Positions 8,344 through 16,960 are shown, counted from the stretch's first letter. The stretch: 47,052 nt of DNA from Chlamydiota bacterium (GCA_013286675.1 JABDFE010000004.1:1842-48893); one strand, 5' to 3'. The notes: a model not told the origin generated them from the letters alone. A program made the numbers and translations.

Positions 8344-8751
8344 ATGCATGACACTAAAATTGGCGTAATCGTTCGTGAAGATTTGGAAACTTGGCAAAAG
8401 CTAAACATAACCGCATTCTTAACAGCAGGGATTGCTGCAAGTGCAGATGAGTCGATTGGCAAACAATACGAAGATGGCTCGGGAAATACTTATCTGCCGA
8501 TTTTCGCACAACCCGTCTTTGTCTATGCGGCCAGTGCAGAGCATCTACAGCGAACTCGTATGCGGGCGCTTGGTCGTACTGTTCCACTGGCCATCTATAC
8601 AAAAGAGATGTTTGCTACAAGCAATGACAACGATAACCGTGCAGTCGTCAAAGCAGTCGCCGCTGATCAACTAGATATCGTTGGTCTTGCATTCCGCTGT
8701 GACCGCAAAACTTTTGACAAAATTATCAATGGTCTTAAGCTGCATCCGTAG
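8344..8751 (+). CDS. DUF2000 family protein (first of two)
   Basis: A 135-residue protein covering the whole DUF2000 family: KIGVIVREDLETWQKLNITAFL at the start, then ADESIGKQYEDGSGNTYLPIFAQPVFVYAAS, RALGRTVPLAIYTKEMFAT and DIVGLAFRCDRKTFDKIINGLKLH at the end. The family is small, soluble and thought to have a peptidyl-tRNA-hydrolase-like fold; no activity is established that I know of. ATG 8344 has GAGGAG about 9 bases upstream. The next gene, an EamA transporter, starts 21 bases downstream, so they are probably cotranscribed. A second, diverged DUF2000 gene follows at 10421, after the regulator. Confidence 0.9.
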   Translation: MHDTKIGVIVREDLETWQKLNITAFLTAGIAASADESIGKQYEDGSGNTYLPIFAQPVFVYAASAEHLQRTRMRALGRTVPLAIYTKEMFATSNDNDNRAVVKAVAADQLDIVGLAFRCDRKTFDKIINGLKLHP

Positions 8752-8772
8752 GAAAATAGGAGAGTGGGTTCA

Positions 8773-9669
8773 ATGAAAAACATCTTGATGTATCTCACCA
8801 TCGTTTTTATTTGGGGGACGACTTGGCTCGCAATCAAACTTCAACTAGGAAAAGTGCCTCCTGAAGTTTCAATTTTCTATCGATTTGCAATTGCAGGAAC
8901 GTTGTTGTTTCTTTATTGCAAGTTAAGAAAAATAAGCTTGCACTTTAAAAGACAAGAACATCTTTTTTTATTTCTACTTGGCTGTGCAATGTTTTCTATT
9001 AATTTCATTTTTATCTATAAATCAACTCTCTATTTAATTTCTGGGCTAGTTTCTGTTGTTTTTTCTTTAGTTAGCCTGTTCAATATAATTAACAATTATC
9101 TCTTTTTTAATAAAAGGCCAGAAAAACATGTGGTTTTGGGCGGTACGATAGGATTAGTAGGGATCATGACACTTTTCTGGAAATCAATCTTCGGTATGTC
9201 ATTCAATCAGCAGATTTTATTGGGGATATCTCTTGCATTAGCAGGGACACTCATATTTTCCTTTGGCAACATTATTTCGTTTAGAAATCAAAAGAAAGGA
9301 ATGCGTTTAGTCCCAAGTACGGCGATATCCATGATGTATGGAGCCTCAATGATGCTGATCTATGTTTTAGCAAAAGGATTGCCATTAGGTTTACCAATAA
9401 CTTTTTCTTATTGGGCATCTTTACTGTATTTAGCCATCCCAGGATCCGTGATTGCTTTCTTGTTTTACTTGGATCTCATTTCAAGAATAGGTCCTGAAAG
9501 AGCGGGCTACGCTACAATTTTTTTCCCCTTAATTGCACTAACACTTTCGTATCTATTAGAGACCTACCAATGGTCCTGGTCTGATTTAGTAGGAGTTGGT
9601 TTGATTTTATTTGGAAATTATGCGGTCATGTACAAGAAAAAACAACCTGTTGCACCTGGGCCCAACTGA
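8773..9669 (+). CDS. EamA/DMT-family transporter
   Basis: A 298-residue inner-membrane protein with ten predicted hydrophobic segments in two homologous halves. The first helix holds the typical FIWGTTWLAIKLQLGKVPPE followed by FYRFAIAGTLLF. The second half has AGYATIFFPLIALTLSYLLET, matching the conserved second EamA repeat. Members export amino acids, nucleosides or other small metabolites, or import them in intracellular bacteria. I use ATG 8773, because GTG 8764 leaves almost no space from the GGAG site at 8759. It is in the middle of the DUF2000-EamA-GntR-DUF2000 group, so its substrate may be related to whatever DUF2000 acts on. Specific substrate unknown. Confidence 0.9.
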   Translation: MKNILMYLTIVFIWGTTWLAIKLQLGKVPPEVSIFYRFAIAGTLLFLYCKLRKISLHFKRQEHLFLFLLGCAMFSINFIFIYKSTLYLISGLVSVVFSLVSLFNIINNYLFFNKRPEKHVVLGGTIGLVGIMTLFWKSIFGMSFNQQILLGISLALAGTLIFSFGNIISFRNQKKGMRLVPSTAISMMYGASMMLIYVLAKGLPLGLPITFSYWASLLYLAIPGSVIAFLFYLDLISRIGPERAGYATIFFPLIALTLSYLLETYQWSWSDLVGVGLILFGNYAVMYKKKQPVAPGPN

Positions 9670-9732
9670 AAAGCTAGATATAGACCAATGATATCTCCCT
9701 AAATCCCGTCCTTTACTTAAATTCAATTTGAC

Positions 9733-9749
9733 TGATATATTACATATCA
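9733..9749. promoter_or_regulatory. Dyad, likely GntR operator
   Basis: TGATAT-ATTAC-ATATCA is a perfect 6-bp inverted repeat with a 5-base centre, 22 bases before the GntR start codon. The AT-rich half-sites and the spacing suit a dimeric winged-helix repressor, so autoregulation is likely, but this is inferred from position. Confidence 0.4.
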
Positions 9750-9770
9750 CATAATCGGGAGACGCCTCGA

Positions 9771-10412
9771 ATGGAAAGCAAAATCCGACGTACATTTGTC
9801 CGCCAAGAAGCCTATGACAAGCTTCGACACTGGATCTTAGATGGGACCCTAGCCCCTGGAGCACAGCTAAGAGACAAAGAATTGGCAGAGCAATTGGGTG
9901 TTAGCCGAACTCCTATCAGAGAAGCATTGCTGCGTCTTGAAGATGAAGGATTGGTAAAAACCAAGCCCAATTGCTCAACCCTTGTAAGTTCGATCGATTT
10001 TCACAATGCCTTTCATCTGTATTCCATTGTATGGACATTGGAATGCTTGGCACTCAGTCAAGCCTTTGGATCAATCACAGACGAACATATTCAGCAGATG
10101 ATCGAATCTAACGAACGCTTTCTACAAAAAATGAAAGCCAAAGACCGTTTTTCCGCATTGGATGCCGATTATGATTTTCACACCGTGTATATAAAACTTT
10201 CTCAGAATCAGGAAATTGAAAAAATCATTTCTGAAATAAAAGCAAAGCTAAAAAGATTGGATCTTTATTACTTCGACAAAATTAAGAATGCCCTTCTTTC
10301 CTATGATGAGCACAAAAAGATTATCGAAGCTCTAAAGCAAAAAAATCTTCCTTTTGCAATAGAGGCCGTTGAGCACAACTGGAAAAACAGCTTTAACCGA
10401 TTTGAACTTTAG
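9771..10412 (+). CDS. GntR-family transcriptional regulator, FCD (FadR-like) type
   Basis: A 213-residue DNA-binding protein. The N-terminal winged helix (residues 8-72) carries the signature AYDKLRHWILDGTLAPGAQLRDKELAEQLGVSRTPIREAL in correct order, and the helical FCD effector domain follows (about 80-205). The usual metal-binding pattern of FCD proteins is partly seen: D126/D128-YDFH-x-x-Y and a late EAVEHNWKNSF. Ligands of this class are usually small carboxylic acids or amino acids. ATG 9771 is preceded by GGGAG at 8 bases. The dyad at 9733-9749 is a probable operator. The gene is 8 bases upstream of the second DUF2000 gene, so regulator and DUF2000 are probably one unit. Confidence 0.93.
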   Translation: MESKIRRTFVRQEAYDKLRHWILDGTLAPGAQLRDKELAEQLGVSRTPIREALLRLEDEGLVKTKPNCSTLVSSIDFHNAFHLYSIVWTLECLALSQAFGSITDEHIQQMIESNERFLQKMKAKDRFSALDADYDFHTVYIKLSQNQEIEKIISEIKAKLKRLDLYYFDKIKNALLSYDEHKKIIEALKQKNLPFAIEAVEHNWKNSFNRFEL

Positions 10413-10420
10413 GAGATATC

Positions 10421-10831
10421 ATGTTCGCAAATAAATTAGTCGCAGTTATGAATGAAAAAATTGAGCCGGGTAGCATAATGAACGCGCTAGCTCACATGTG
10501 CATTGGATTTGGATCAGAGATTGGGAAAGAGTCTTTACGTCTATCCAATTACATCGACGCTGATGGAGGAAGCCATCCTAACATATCGGAAATGCCTTTC
10601 ATGATTTTGAAAGCGAATTCAAACAAGCTTAGGGCGCTCAGGTTAGCAGCTCATCAAGCTGGAATTCAATGTGTAGATTTTACTAATACAATGACAGTTG
10701 GGACTTACCTAGAACAGATCGAGCGAACAAAACAGACGAAAGAAGGAGAGTTAATCTATTATGGAGTTGTATTATTTGGCGATTGGGACAAGGTCTCCGA
10801 ATTGACCAGAAAATTTTCCCTATGGAAATAG
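10421..10831 (+). CDS. DUF2000-like protein (second copy)
   Basis: A 136-residue protein beginning FANKLVAVMNEKIEPGSIMNALAHMCIGFG, followed by PNISEMPFMILKANSNKLRALRLAAHQAGIQCVDFTNTM and a TGxYxEQ-type stretch, then ELIYYGVVLFGDWDKVSELTRKFSLWK. This is the second common shape of DUF2000 proteins, clearly diverged from the one at 8344 but with the same order of core strands and helices. An AGGAG site lies 5 bases before ATG 10421, and the gene starts 8 bases after the GntR gene. Two DUF2000 members with an exporter and a regulator suggest a shared small-molecule pathway, not yet named. Confidence 0.75.
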   Translation: MFANKLVAVMNEKIEPGSIMNALAHMCIGFGSEIGKESLRLSNYIDADGGSHPNISEMPFMILKANSNKLRALRLAAHQAGIQCVDFTNTMTVGTYLEQIERTKQTKEGELIYYGVVLFGDWDKVSELTRKFSLWK

Positions 10832-10868
10832 AAACCTTGCTCAGTATATTAGAAAAAAAGGAGAGAAA

Positions 10869-11396
10869 ATGACAGTTGAAGTTAGCTTAAAAAGATTGAG
10901 TAATTGTGCGACTATCAACGATTATAGTCATTTTAGGGCAATAGCTTCCAACCAATTTTTTAAAACTTTTCCTCAAAATTATGACATATGCAAATTCATA
11001 GAAACGGATGAGGTTACTACTTCGGAGGATAAGCCGATAATATCTGTTGAAATAGGCGATTGTATCACAATTTTTGGCATCAAAAGGGATGACACAGGAA
11101 AGATTATAGGTATTGCTGGTTATCATGTAGCTGCTGGTACAGAACTTGAGGAAATGTCAAAGATGCTGGGTTGTTTTGCGCATGAAGGAACAACAGATAT
11201 TTTTCTTATAGGAGGCACAGAGAGCTCTATTAATGATGGACTTGTGGAAACGATTTGTAATGGATTGAATCAGGTTCTGGGAGAGAAGCATAAAGTGGTA
11301 GAAGAGAAGTTGAATTTACCTGGAAAAGAATACATCAGTGCAAGCCTACAGATGGATGGGACTCTAACTTTTTGTCGACATGAGAGGTTTAAATAA
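10869..11396 (+). CDS. Hypothetical protein, possible CheD/CNF1-like deamidase fold
   Basis: A 175-residue soluble protein with no signal peptide. Residues 60-90 read VEIGDCITIFGIKRDDTGKI then IGIAGYHVAAG: a cysteine (C65) after a G-D and a histidine (H86) about 20 residues later, on two adjoining strands. This is the arrangement of the CheD/CNF1 glutamine deamidase fold. The later IFLIGGTESSINDGLVETI could match the CheD GGA segment. This is a pattern judgement only, and there are no chemotaxis genes nearby, so host-protein deamidation would be the more interesting option. GGAGAG precedes ATG 10869; the gene is 37 bases after the second DUF2000 gene and may be in the same transcript. Confidence 0.55.
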   Translation: MTVEVSLKRLSNCATINDYSHFRAIASNQFFKTFPQNYDICKFIETDEVTTSEDKPIISVEIGDCITIFGIKRDDTGKIIGIAGYHVAAGTELEEMSKMLGCFAHEGTTDIFLIGGTESSINDGLVETICNGLNQVLGEKHKVVEEKLNLPGKEYISASLQMDGTLTFCRHERFK

Positions 11397-11409
11397 TATG
11401 GCGCTTGGA

Positions 11410-11937
11410 TTAGCAGAGGGGACTGAGGAGATAGGAAGGGTGCTGGAGGCCCGTAGGCTCATAGAAAACGTCTCCTGTGCGCCGAAATCCGAGTTTGAGT
11501 AGAATCTTTCGAGAGTTTGCATTTTGTGGATGGTGGCCAGCGTAAAGTTTGGTCAGGCCTAGCTTTTCATGCGCATACTTGATGGCGCCCTTGGCGGCCT
11601 CAGTGGCGTACCCTTTCCCCCAACATTGCTTGACGATGTGAAACCCGAGTTCATAATTTTTTTCTTCAGGTGTGAATTTCCAGGGCCTTAGGCCAGAGCA
11701 ACCAACAAATTGGCCGGATTTGGTTTCAAATAGAGGCCAATATTGTACTCCATGAATCTTTTGCCGGTCTATTTCGTCGTTAAGACGCTGGATCACTTGA
11801 TCTTGGCTTAGTTTTCCCTGAGAAACGATCAGTTGCGTAACGTCAGGATCTCCCCATAACTCGAGGGCATGTGGCAAGTCAGATAATTCCCACTGACGTG
11901 CGGTGAGCCTTTCTGTCTGAAAAATTTCTTTGCTCAT
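11410..11937 (-). CDS. GNAT-family N-acetyltransferase (RimJ/RimL type)
   Basis: A 175-residue acetyltransferase using acetyl-CoA. It starts FQTERLTARQWELSDLP, the usual RimJ/RimL opening, and contains the acetyl-CoA loop region LGFHIVKQCWGKGYATEAAKGAIKYAHEKLG (about 115-145; the QCWGKGYA stretch is motif A). It ends with LYAGHHPQNANSRKILLKLGF, the conserved N-x-x-S-x-x-x-L-x-K-L-G-F. Substrate could be a ribosomal protein N terminus or a small amine; not decidable here. It is convergent with the preceding gene (13 bases between stops) and is a single gene. Confidence 0.92.
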   Translation of the reverse strand: MSKEIFQTERLTARQWELSDLPHALELWGDPDVTQLIVSQGKLSQDQVIQRLNDEIDRQKIHGVQYWPLFETKSGQFVGCSGLRPWKFTPEEKNYELGFHIVKQCWGKGYATEAAKGAIKYAHEKLGLTKLYAGHHPQNANSRKILLKLGFRRTGDVFYEPTGLQHPSYLLSPLC

Positions 11938-12087
11938 GAATGCATTGTATTTTTAAGCGCTATTTCAGGGAAAGAGGCAAGTGATTGCACAATCTTCTCC
12001 AATCGTTCAAATGCTCGGAAAAATCGAGCAAATGAAATAGGAAGAGCTCTCGTTGCCATTATCGTCAGATAAGGTTAGAATAGCTCT

Positions 12088-13287
12088 ATGAAATTCATTA
12101 GGTTCTATTTTTTTCTAACAATTGCGGCACTTTCTTCGGTTTTTGGTCAGCAAAAGGTTGTTCTCTTTAACGATACTTTCGCGTGGTACCATTGGGGATG
12201 CACAGGGACGAGTATTGCCTTAAAAGAGAAAATAGAATCGCTAGGCTTTGATATCACCTCTTTCCCTATTAATGAGACGCGCTCTTTTAAAGAGATTCCT
12301 CCATTTGAATCGTTCGATGATCCCGAATGCTTTAACCTTTTTTGTGAAAACAATAAAGAGGCTGTTGAAGCGATTAAGAATGCCGATGCTATCGTGATTA
12401 CCGGAGAGGGCACGATTCATGATGTTAGAGATGGTCCCCGTGCGCTTTTTTACTTAGCTCATGCCTCTAAAGTGTTTTTGGGAAAGCATGTCGAAATCAT
12501 CAACCATTCCGCATATCCCAAAGATGACCCAGCGCTATCTTCTAATCTTTTGCAGTATTTTGGAAAAGAAAGCGCCATCCAGGAACTCGCACGGGCTCAA
12601 TCCATCTATAAGTCTGCCTATGCAAAACTCGATTTTGTTGCGATTAGAGAATCGTTTAGTCTCGAAGAAATGGAAAAAATCGGTGTCCCAGCAGTTTTAA
12701 GCTTCGACTGCCTGCCTCTCTATATTCGAGATCATTATCATCATCCCAAGCAGATCAAAGAAAAGACCCTTGTCCTTGCAGGTTCTGTTGCTTACACCGA
12801 ATCAGGAGCTTTGCAGCTCTGTCGCTATCTAGACGAGACCGCCCAAGCAGGATTTAAGATCAAAGTCTTGATCGGTGCAAACGCTTTTCCAGCAAAAGAC
12901 GACACAGCGTTTGTCGAGTTTTTAACAATCCATTGCAAAGCACCTTGGGAGCTTGTCAATGCCACTTCTATGGATGAGTGGCTAGATACGATCAACAATG
13001 CCACGCTGCTTGTTTCTGGACGGTTCCATCACTCGATTGCTGCTTTTTGCCTCAACACGCCATTCATTGCTCTCAATAGCAATACCCATAAAGTTCATGC
13101 GATCTGTTCGATGATGGGAGAAGCTGAGCCTCTTCTTTATTCAGATCCAAATCTGTTTGATCAGTTGAACTTACGCACAAAAGCGTTTCCCTCTTCTGTC
13201 GATAATTCTGAAAAAACGAAGCTCTTATGCGAGCTGGCTGAGAAGAATTTCGATGGACTGAGAGCCATCGTTGAAAAAGCACTTTAA
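12088..13287 (+). CDS. Exported polysaccharide pyruvyl transferase family protein
   Basis: A 399-residue protein. The first 20 residues form a signal peptide (FIRFYFFLTIAALSSVFGQ). The mature part matches the pyruvyl transferase family: FNDTFAWYHWGCTGTSIALKE at the start, AIVITGEGTIHDVRDGPRALFY, and near the end LLVSGRFHHSIAAFCLNTPFIALNSNTHKV, which holds the conserved G-R-x-H and N-T-x-K residues. Family members attach ketal-linked pyruvate to sugars of cell-surface polysaccharides. A signal peptide is unusual for an enzyme that needs phosphoenolpyruvate, so either it acts on an exported donor or it has another use. Stands alone. Confidence 0.83.
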   Translation: MKFIRFYFFLTIAALSSVFGQQKVVLFNDTFAWYHWGCTGTSIALKEKIESLGFDITSFPINETRSFKEIPPFESFDDPECFNLFCENNKEAVEAIKNADAIVITGEGTIHDVRDGPRALFYLAHASKVFLGKHVEIINHSAYPKDDPALSSNLLQYFGKESAIQELARAQSIYKSAYAKLDFVAIRESFSLEEMEKIGVPAVLSFDCLPLYIRDHYHHPKQIKEKTLVLAGSVAYTESGALQLCRYLDETAQAGFKIKVLIGANAFPAKDDTAFVEFLTIHCKAPWELVNATSMDEWLDTINNATLLVSGRFHHSIAAFCLNTPFIALNSNTHKVHAICSMMGEAEPLLYSDPNLFDQLNLRTKAFPSSVDNSEKTKLLCELAEKNFDGLRAIVEKAL

Positions 13288-13383
13288 TGCTTTGTGATAA
13301 AGTATTCCTGTTATTGAAATTTCTTGTTGAAAATCTCCATAAAGAACAAAACTATTGGTTAAATCCAATTTTAGGAATTCATT

Positions 13384-14281
13384 ATGGAAAATCAGTCATC
13401 CGAAGAAAAACAACTGAAAAAGTCACAAGGCAAACTTGTTGTTTTTGAAGACAGGAAAATTCGCCGCACGTTTTACAAAGACGAGTGGTATTTCTCGATT
13501 ATCGATATCGTAGAAGTTTTGACCGGTAGTCAGAACCCAAGGCGGTATTGGTCAGATCTTAAAATTCAACTCGCTGAAAATGAGGGATTTGTTCAGTTGT
13601 ACGGAAAAACCGTACAACTGAAATTGGAGTCCAATGATGGGAAGAAATATCTCACTGACACTGCAAACACAGAAACCATATTCCGCATTATCCAATCGAT
13701 CCCTTCACCCAAAGCTGAGCCGTTTAAGCAGTGGCTAGCTAGAGTCGGGTATGAAAGGGTCCAGGAAATTGAAAACCCTGAATTGGCCACAAAGCGCACG
13801 CGTGAGATTTACAAAGCAAAAGGGTATAGCGATGCATGGATTGAGAAGCGGATGCGCGGCATTGCAATTCGTGAAGAACTGACGGATGAATGGGATAAAA
13901 GAGGAATCAAGCTCCAGCGCGAATACGCTATTTTAACAGCGGAAATTTCCAAAGCAACCTTTGGGGATGACTCCTTCAGAATACAAACAGCATAAGGGGC
14001 TTCAGCAAGAAAATTTACGAGATCACATGACAGGTATCGAATTGATCTTTTCGATGTTAGGAGAAGCTGCTACAAAGGAAATTGCGGTGAACCGCGATGC
14101 ACAAGGTTTCGATGAAAATAAAAGTGCAGCGAAAATAGGTGGCAAGATTGCTGGAGATGCCAGACATCAGTTAGAGCAAGAAACTGGCAAGCCAGTCATT
14201 TCCCAAAAAAATCATCTGGGGCTTGTTTCCGAAGAGTTTGATCTTCTGGAATCGCAGGAAAGCCATGATGATGAAGTATAA
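13384..14281 (+). pseudogene. BRO-N (phage antirepressor-like) gene with +1 frameshift
   Basis: The first frame (13384-13995) has a complete BRO-N domain (VFEDRKIRRTFYKDEWYFSIIDIVEVLTG, then RRYWSDLK and TEDTLRIIQSIPSPKAEPF-like RIIQSIPSPKAEPFKQWLA) and ends in ISKATFGDD. The second frame (from 13961) continues with the family's usual tail: MTPSEYKQHKGLQQENLRDHMTGIELIFSMLGEAATKEI, NRDAQGFDENKSAAK and ARHQLEQETGKP. Removing one G from the run GGGG at 13973-13976 joins ATFG to MTPSEYK exactly. So the intact gene would give about 298 residues. It is a recent mutation or a sequencing slip in a homopolymer. Function: BRO-N domains bind DNA in phage antirepressors. Confidence 0.85.
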
Positions 14282-14295
14282 AGGATATATCGGTT

Positions 14296-15078
14296 ATGTC
14301 GAGTACGACGATGAAGCTAAGATTTTTTCATGGTGAAGCCATCGGTGTCTTAAAGCTATTTTGGGTTATTTGTTTAATTCCTCTTACAGGTTTTGCAGAG
14401 CAGAAATGGGCGTCTTTTGAAGAGATGATGAATTCATCTTCCTATGAAAAAGTCACAAAAGAAATCTCTTTTGAAACAAGAGGTCCTGTTCAAGTGTCGT
14501 GTTCTTATCCCATTTTGTTTGGCAAAGGGGAACTGGTTGAGTATGTCAATCAAGATCTCAAAGTTAAGGCAGAAAATCAGTTTGATAAGTTTGTAGAAGA
14601 CGAGAAACTCTCAGATGAAGAGTGGGAAGATGAATGTTCATTGAGTTATGCGCTTTTTCCCGCATATCAAGTATCTAATCTTATCAGCATTGGTGGATGC
14701 TGGTCTTATATTAGAAATAGTCATAGTAGCACCTCTTATGAAGGAAAGAACTATTGGCAGAGGGGAGATTCAATTATCAAACTTTTTTTGGATGATCTCT
14801 TTATTAAAGGAAGCGGATATCGCTCATTTATGCTTCAATATTGCGAAAATTATTTTAAATCCTCTGGTTATGGGTATTATTCGTCACTTCCAGAATTCCC
14901 CCCTCAACTTGAGTCGCATGATCTAGATATTTTTGTTCTAACTGACAAAGGGTTAATGATTATTTTTCGCGCATATAGAGTAGGTGGATCGGCAGATGGT
15001 CCTGATACGGTTCTTATCCCCTATGCGGAGCTAAAAGAATTTATTGATCCTCTTGGACCTTTAAAAGAGAAGCTCTAA
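14296..15078 (+). CDS. Exported DUF3298/RsiV-like protein
   Basis: A 260-residue protein with a hydrophobic N-terminal segment (about residues 17-34, VLKLFWVICLIPLTGFA) ending in a likely signal peptidase site before EQKW. The mature part has the shape of the DUF3298/PdaC/RsiV family: an N-terminal alternating domain (FETRGPVQVSCSYPILFG, NQDLKVKAENQFDKF) and a C-terminal domain with IIKLFLDDLFIKGSGYRSFMLQYC and LTDKGLMIIFRAYRVGG...GPDTVLIPYAELKEFI, where the conserved F-x-x-Y...G...V-x-IPY-x-x-L is clear. RsiV-like proteins bind lysozyme; others are part of deacetylases. Which applies is unknown. Directly follows the broken BRO-N gene. Confidence 0.75.
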   Translation: MSSTTMKLRFFHGEAIGVLKLFWVICLIPLTGFAEQKWASFEEMMNSSSYEKVTKEISFETRGPVQVSCSYPILFGKGELVEYVNQDLKVKAENQFDKFVEDEKLSDEEWEDECSLSYALFPAYQVSNLISIGGCWSYIRNSHSSTSYEGKNYWQRGDSIIKLFLDDLFIKGSGYRSFMLQYCENYFKSSGYGYYSSLPEFPPQLESHDLDIFVLTDKGLMIIFRAYRVGGSADGPDTVLIPYAELKEFIDPLGPLKEKL

Positions 15079-15163
15079 CGATTTTTTTATTGCTACAGTC
15101 TTGTTTATTAATAATATTTAATTATATAATTTGTTTGTATTATGTCTTAAATAAGGTGTAATT

Positions 15164-15895
15164 ATGAAATGCATTAAAGCTGAAGAAGGGCCTAAAAATT
15201 CTGTCATCTATTATGACCAAGAGGGAAATAAATTGATTCGGTATTGGAAACGGCGTGATGATGAACCGGTTGATCAGGCCAGTACTCGATCCTGGCGAAA
15301 TAACAACCCAGGCAATCATGTGATAGGAGACTTTGCAAGACGAAACGGTGCAATTGGGCATGCAGGTTCAGTCCCAGGCACAAAATCTAAATTCGCTGTT
15401 TACCCGGATTATGCCACAGGAAGAAAAGCTCAAGCAAAACGGCTGAAAGAAGGGCCAATGTACATTGATTTGACTCTCAATAGTTTTGTTCGAAAATACA
15501 CAGGAGTAAAGCCTGGAGAGCCCGATACACAAGAGGTGATTAATTATAGGAGAGCCATTCGAATTTTTACGAAATTTGACATGGAACGCACCATCCATTC
15601 GTTGAATGATGAAGAATATGAGCAGCTACTGGACGCCATGAAAAAACATGAAGGATGGAGAGAAGGACGAGAAGAGTATATTGAGGTGAAGAAAATTCTC
15701 GGAATTCATTTCGATAAGAGAAAAATCATTTCAGAATTTCTTGTTGGGAACTCGAAAGCAAGAAGGTGGATTTCAAAGCAAGAGGCAATCACATTGGCTG
15801 AAGATGGAAAACTACACGCTATCGTAGTTCACTCAAAACATGGCACATATTTAAGACCTGAATATCACAATACACCCTTCAAACGGTTGGGTTAA
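15164..15895 (+). CDS. Phage-like lysin/structural protein with C-terminal DUF3892-like domain
   Basis: A 243-residue protein. Residues 40-125 read SWRNNNPGNHVIGDFARRNGAIG, KSKFAVYPDYATGRKAQAKRLK and LTLNSFVRKYTGVKPGEPDT, the arrangement of phage endolysin-like or P5-type structural proteins that contain the motif WRNxNPGN and FxxxxxGxxA. Then about 60 helical, charged residues, then IVVHSKHGTYLRPEYHNTPFKRLG, which resembles the short DUF3892 domain. Its neighbour BRO-N is also phage-derived, so the pair may be remains of a prophage or reused parts. No signal peptide. Whether it cleaves murein is not shown. Confidence 0.65.
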   Translation: MKCIKAEEGPKNSVIYYDQEGNKLIRYWKRRDDEPVDQASTRSWRNNNPGNHVIGDFARRNGAIGHAGSVPGTKSKFAVYPDYATGRKAQAKRLKEGPMYIDLTLNSFVRKYTGVKPGEPDTQEVINYRRAIRIFTKFDMERTIHSLNDEEYEQLLDAMKKHEGWREGREEYIEVKKILGIHFDKRKIISEFLVGNSKARRWISKQEAITLAEDGKLHAIVVHSKHGTYLRPEYHNTPFKRLG

Positions 15896-15985
15896 TTTAT
15901 CTTATGAAACAGTTGCTGGATCGGCTGAAAGCCTGTGGGAGCTGCCATCATAACCGTTTAATCGCTTCTATGCTATACAGCTATC

Positions 15986-16747
15986 ATGCAATACTTCCTC
16001 ATCACACTTAGCGCTTTCTTTGCCTCTTTGGTGACGTTTTATTCGGGATTTGGGCTTGCCACAATCTTGATGCCGATCATAGCGTTATTCTTTCCGCTTC
16101 CGATTGCGATCGGACTGACGGCCGTTGTCCATCTTGTGCATAGTTTGCTAAGGACGGGGCTTCTTTGGAAAGCAATCGATTGGAAAATTGTCATCCGGTT
16201 TGGAATTCCAGCACTCATTGCGGTGATTCCTGGAGCATTTTTGCTACAAAAGCTCTCTCTAATTGCTCCCCTTAAAACGTATACTCTCTTTTCTATCCAC
16301 GGGGAGATCTCAATATTGCACCTCTGCATCGGACTGCTCCTGATCTTATTTGCCACAATGGAAATGTTTCCCAACAAAATCCGTGTGAAAAATCTCATGC
16401 TGGGAGGTATTCTCAGTGGTTTTTTTGGAGGCCTGTCGGGTAATCAGGGAGCTATCCGGAGTGCATTTCTCATCCACACACGTTTGGGAAAAGAGGCGTT
16501 TATCGGAACCAATGCAATCATTGGTGCAGTCGTCGATGTGTTCAGAATTGTGATCTACAGTTGGAGCTTTGGCCAGCTCTTGGTCCATATCGATAAAGTT
16601 CTTTTAGGGACAGCCATGGGTGGAGCATTAGCGGGAGTTTTGCTGGGTATGACTTTGCTAAAAAAGGTCACGATCGCGTTCATTCAACGGATCATTGTGG
16701 CTTTGCTATACTTTCTAGGGATTCTTCTTGTATTTGGAATTATTTGA
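15986..16747 (+). CDS. TSUP (TauE/SafE) family transporter
   Basis: A 253-residue inner-membrane protein with about eight hydrophobic segments. It begins FLITLSAFFASLVTFYSGFGLATILMPII and repeats a similar GxxxGxxSGNQGAIRSAFLI motif in the second half (GGILSGFFGGLSGNQGAIRS), the two-fold pattern of TauE/SafE exporters of sulfite, sulfoacetate or related anions. Substrate unknown. A P2 palindrome follows about 43 bases after its stop codon. Confidence 0.9.
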   Translation: MQYFLITLSAFFASLVTFYSGFGLATILMPIIALFFPLPIAIGLTAVVHLVHSLLRTGLLWKAIDWKIVIRFGIPALIAVIPGAFLLQKLSLIAPLKTYTLFSIHGEISILHLCIGLLLILFATMEMFPNKIRVKNLMLGGILSGFFGGLSGNQGAIRSAFLIHTRLGKEAFIGTNAIIGAVVDVFRIVIYSWSFGQLLVHIDKVLLGTAMGGALAGVLLGMTLLKKVTIAFIQRIIVALLYFLGILLVFGII

Positions 16748-16789
16748 GTGATCAGACGTAATATAAAATAATAATTTAAGAGGTAGTTG

Positions 16790-16960
16790 CAAAACTCCCC
16801 GACCCAGAAAAATCGATGATTTTGAGCCAGTTTATCGGGGCCGCCATGCGGCCTGAACCCCAACGCGGGGCACATACTCGGGGGAGTAGGGCCCCGCGGT
16901 GGGGCGATAAAATGGTTCAAAAGGGCGATTTTGCTGGGTCGGGGAGTTTTGCAACTGCTC
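16790..16960. repeat. Palindromic element, family P2, copy B
   Basis: Left end GAGGTAGTTGCAAAACTCCCC and right end GGGGAGTTTTGCAACTGCTC are inverted repeats, with ends similar to the copy at 2497-2678 in the opposite orientation. The inner arms (gacccagaaaaatcg... and ...gattttgctgggtc) also pair, and the GC-rich core can pair with itself. Lies between a TSUP gene and a hydrolase-like gene without overlapping either. Confidence 0.88.

Noticed and set aside
13384-15895. Intact prophage
   Set aside because: Only a BRO-N remnant and one lysin-like gene are seen; no capsid, tail, terminase or integrase genes.
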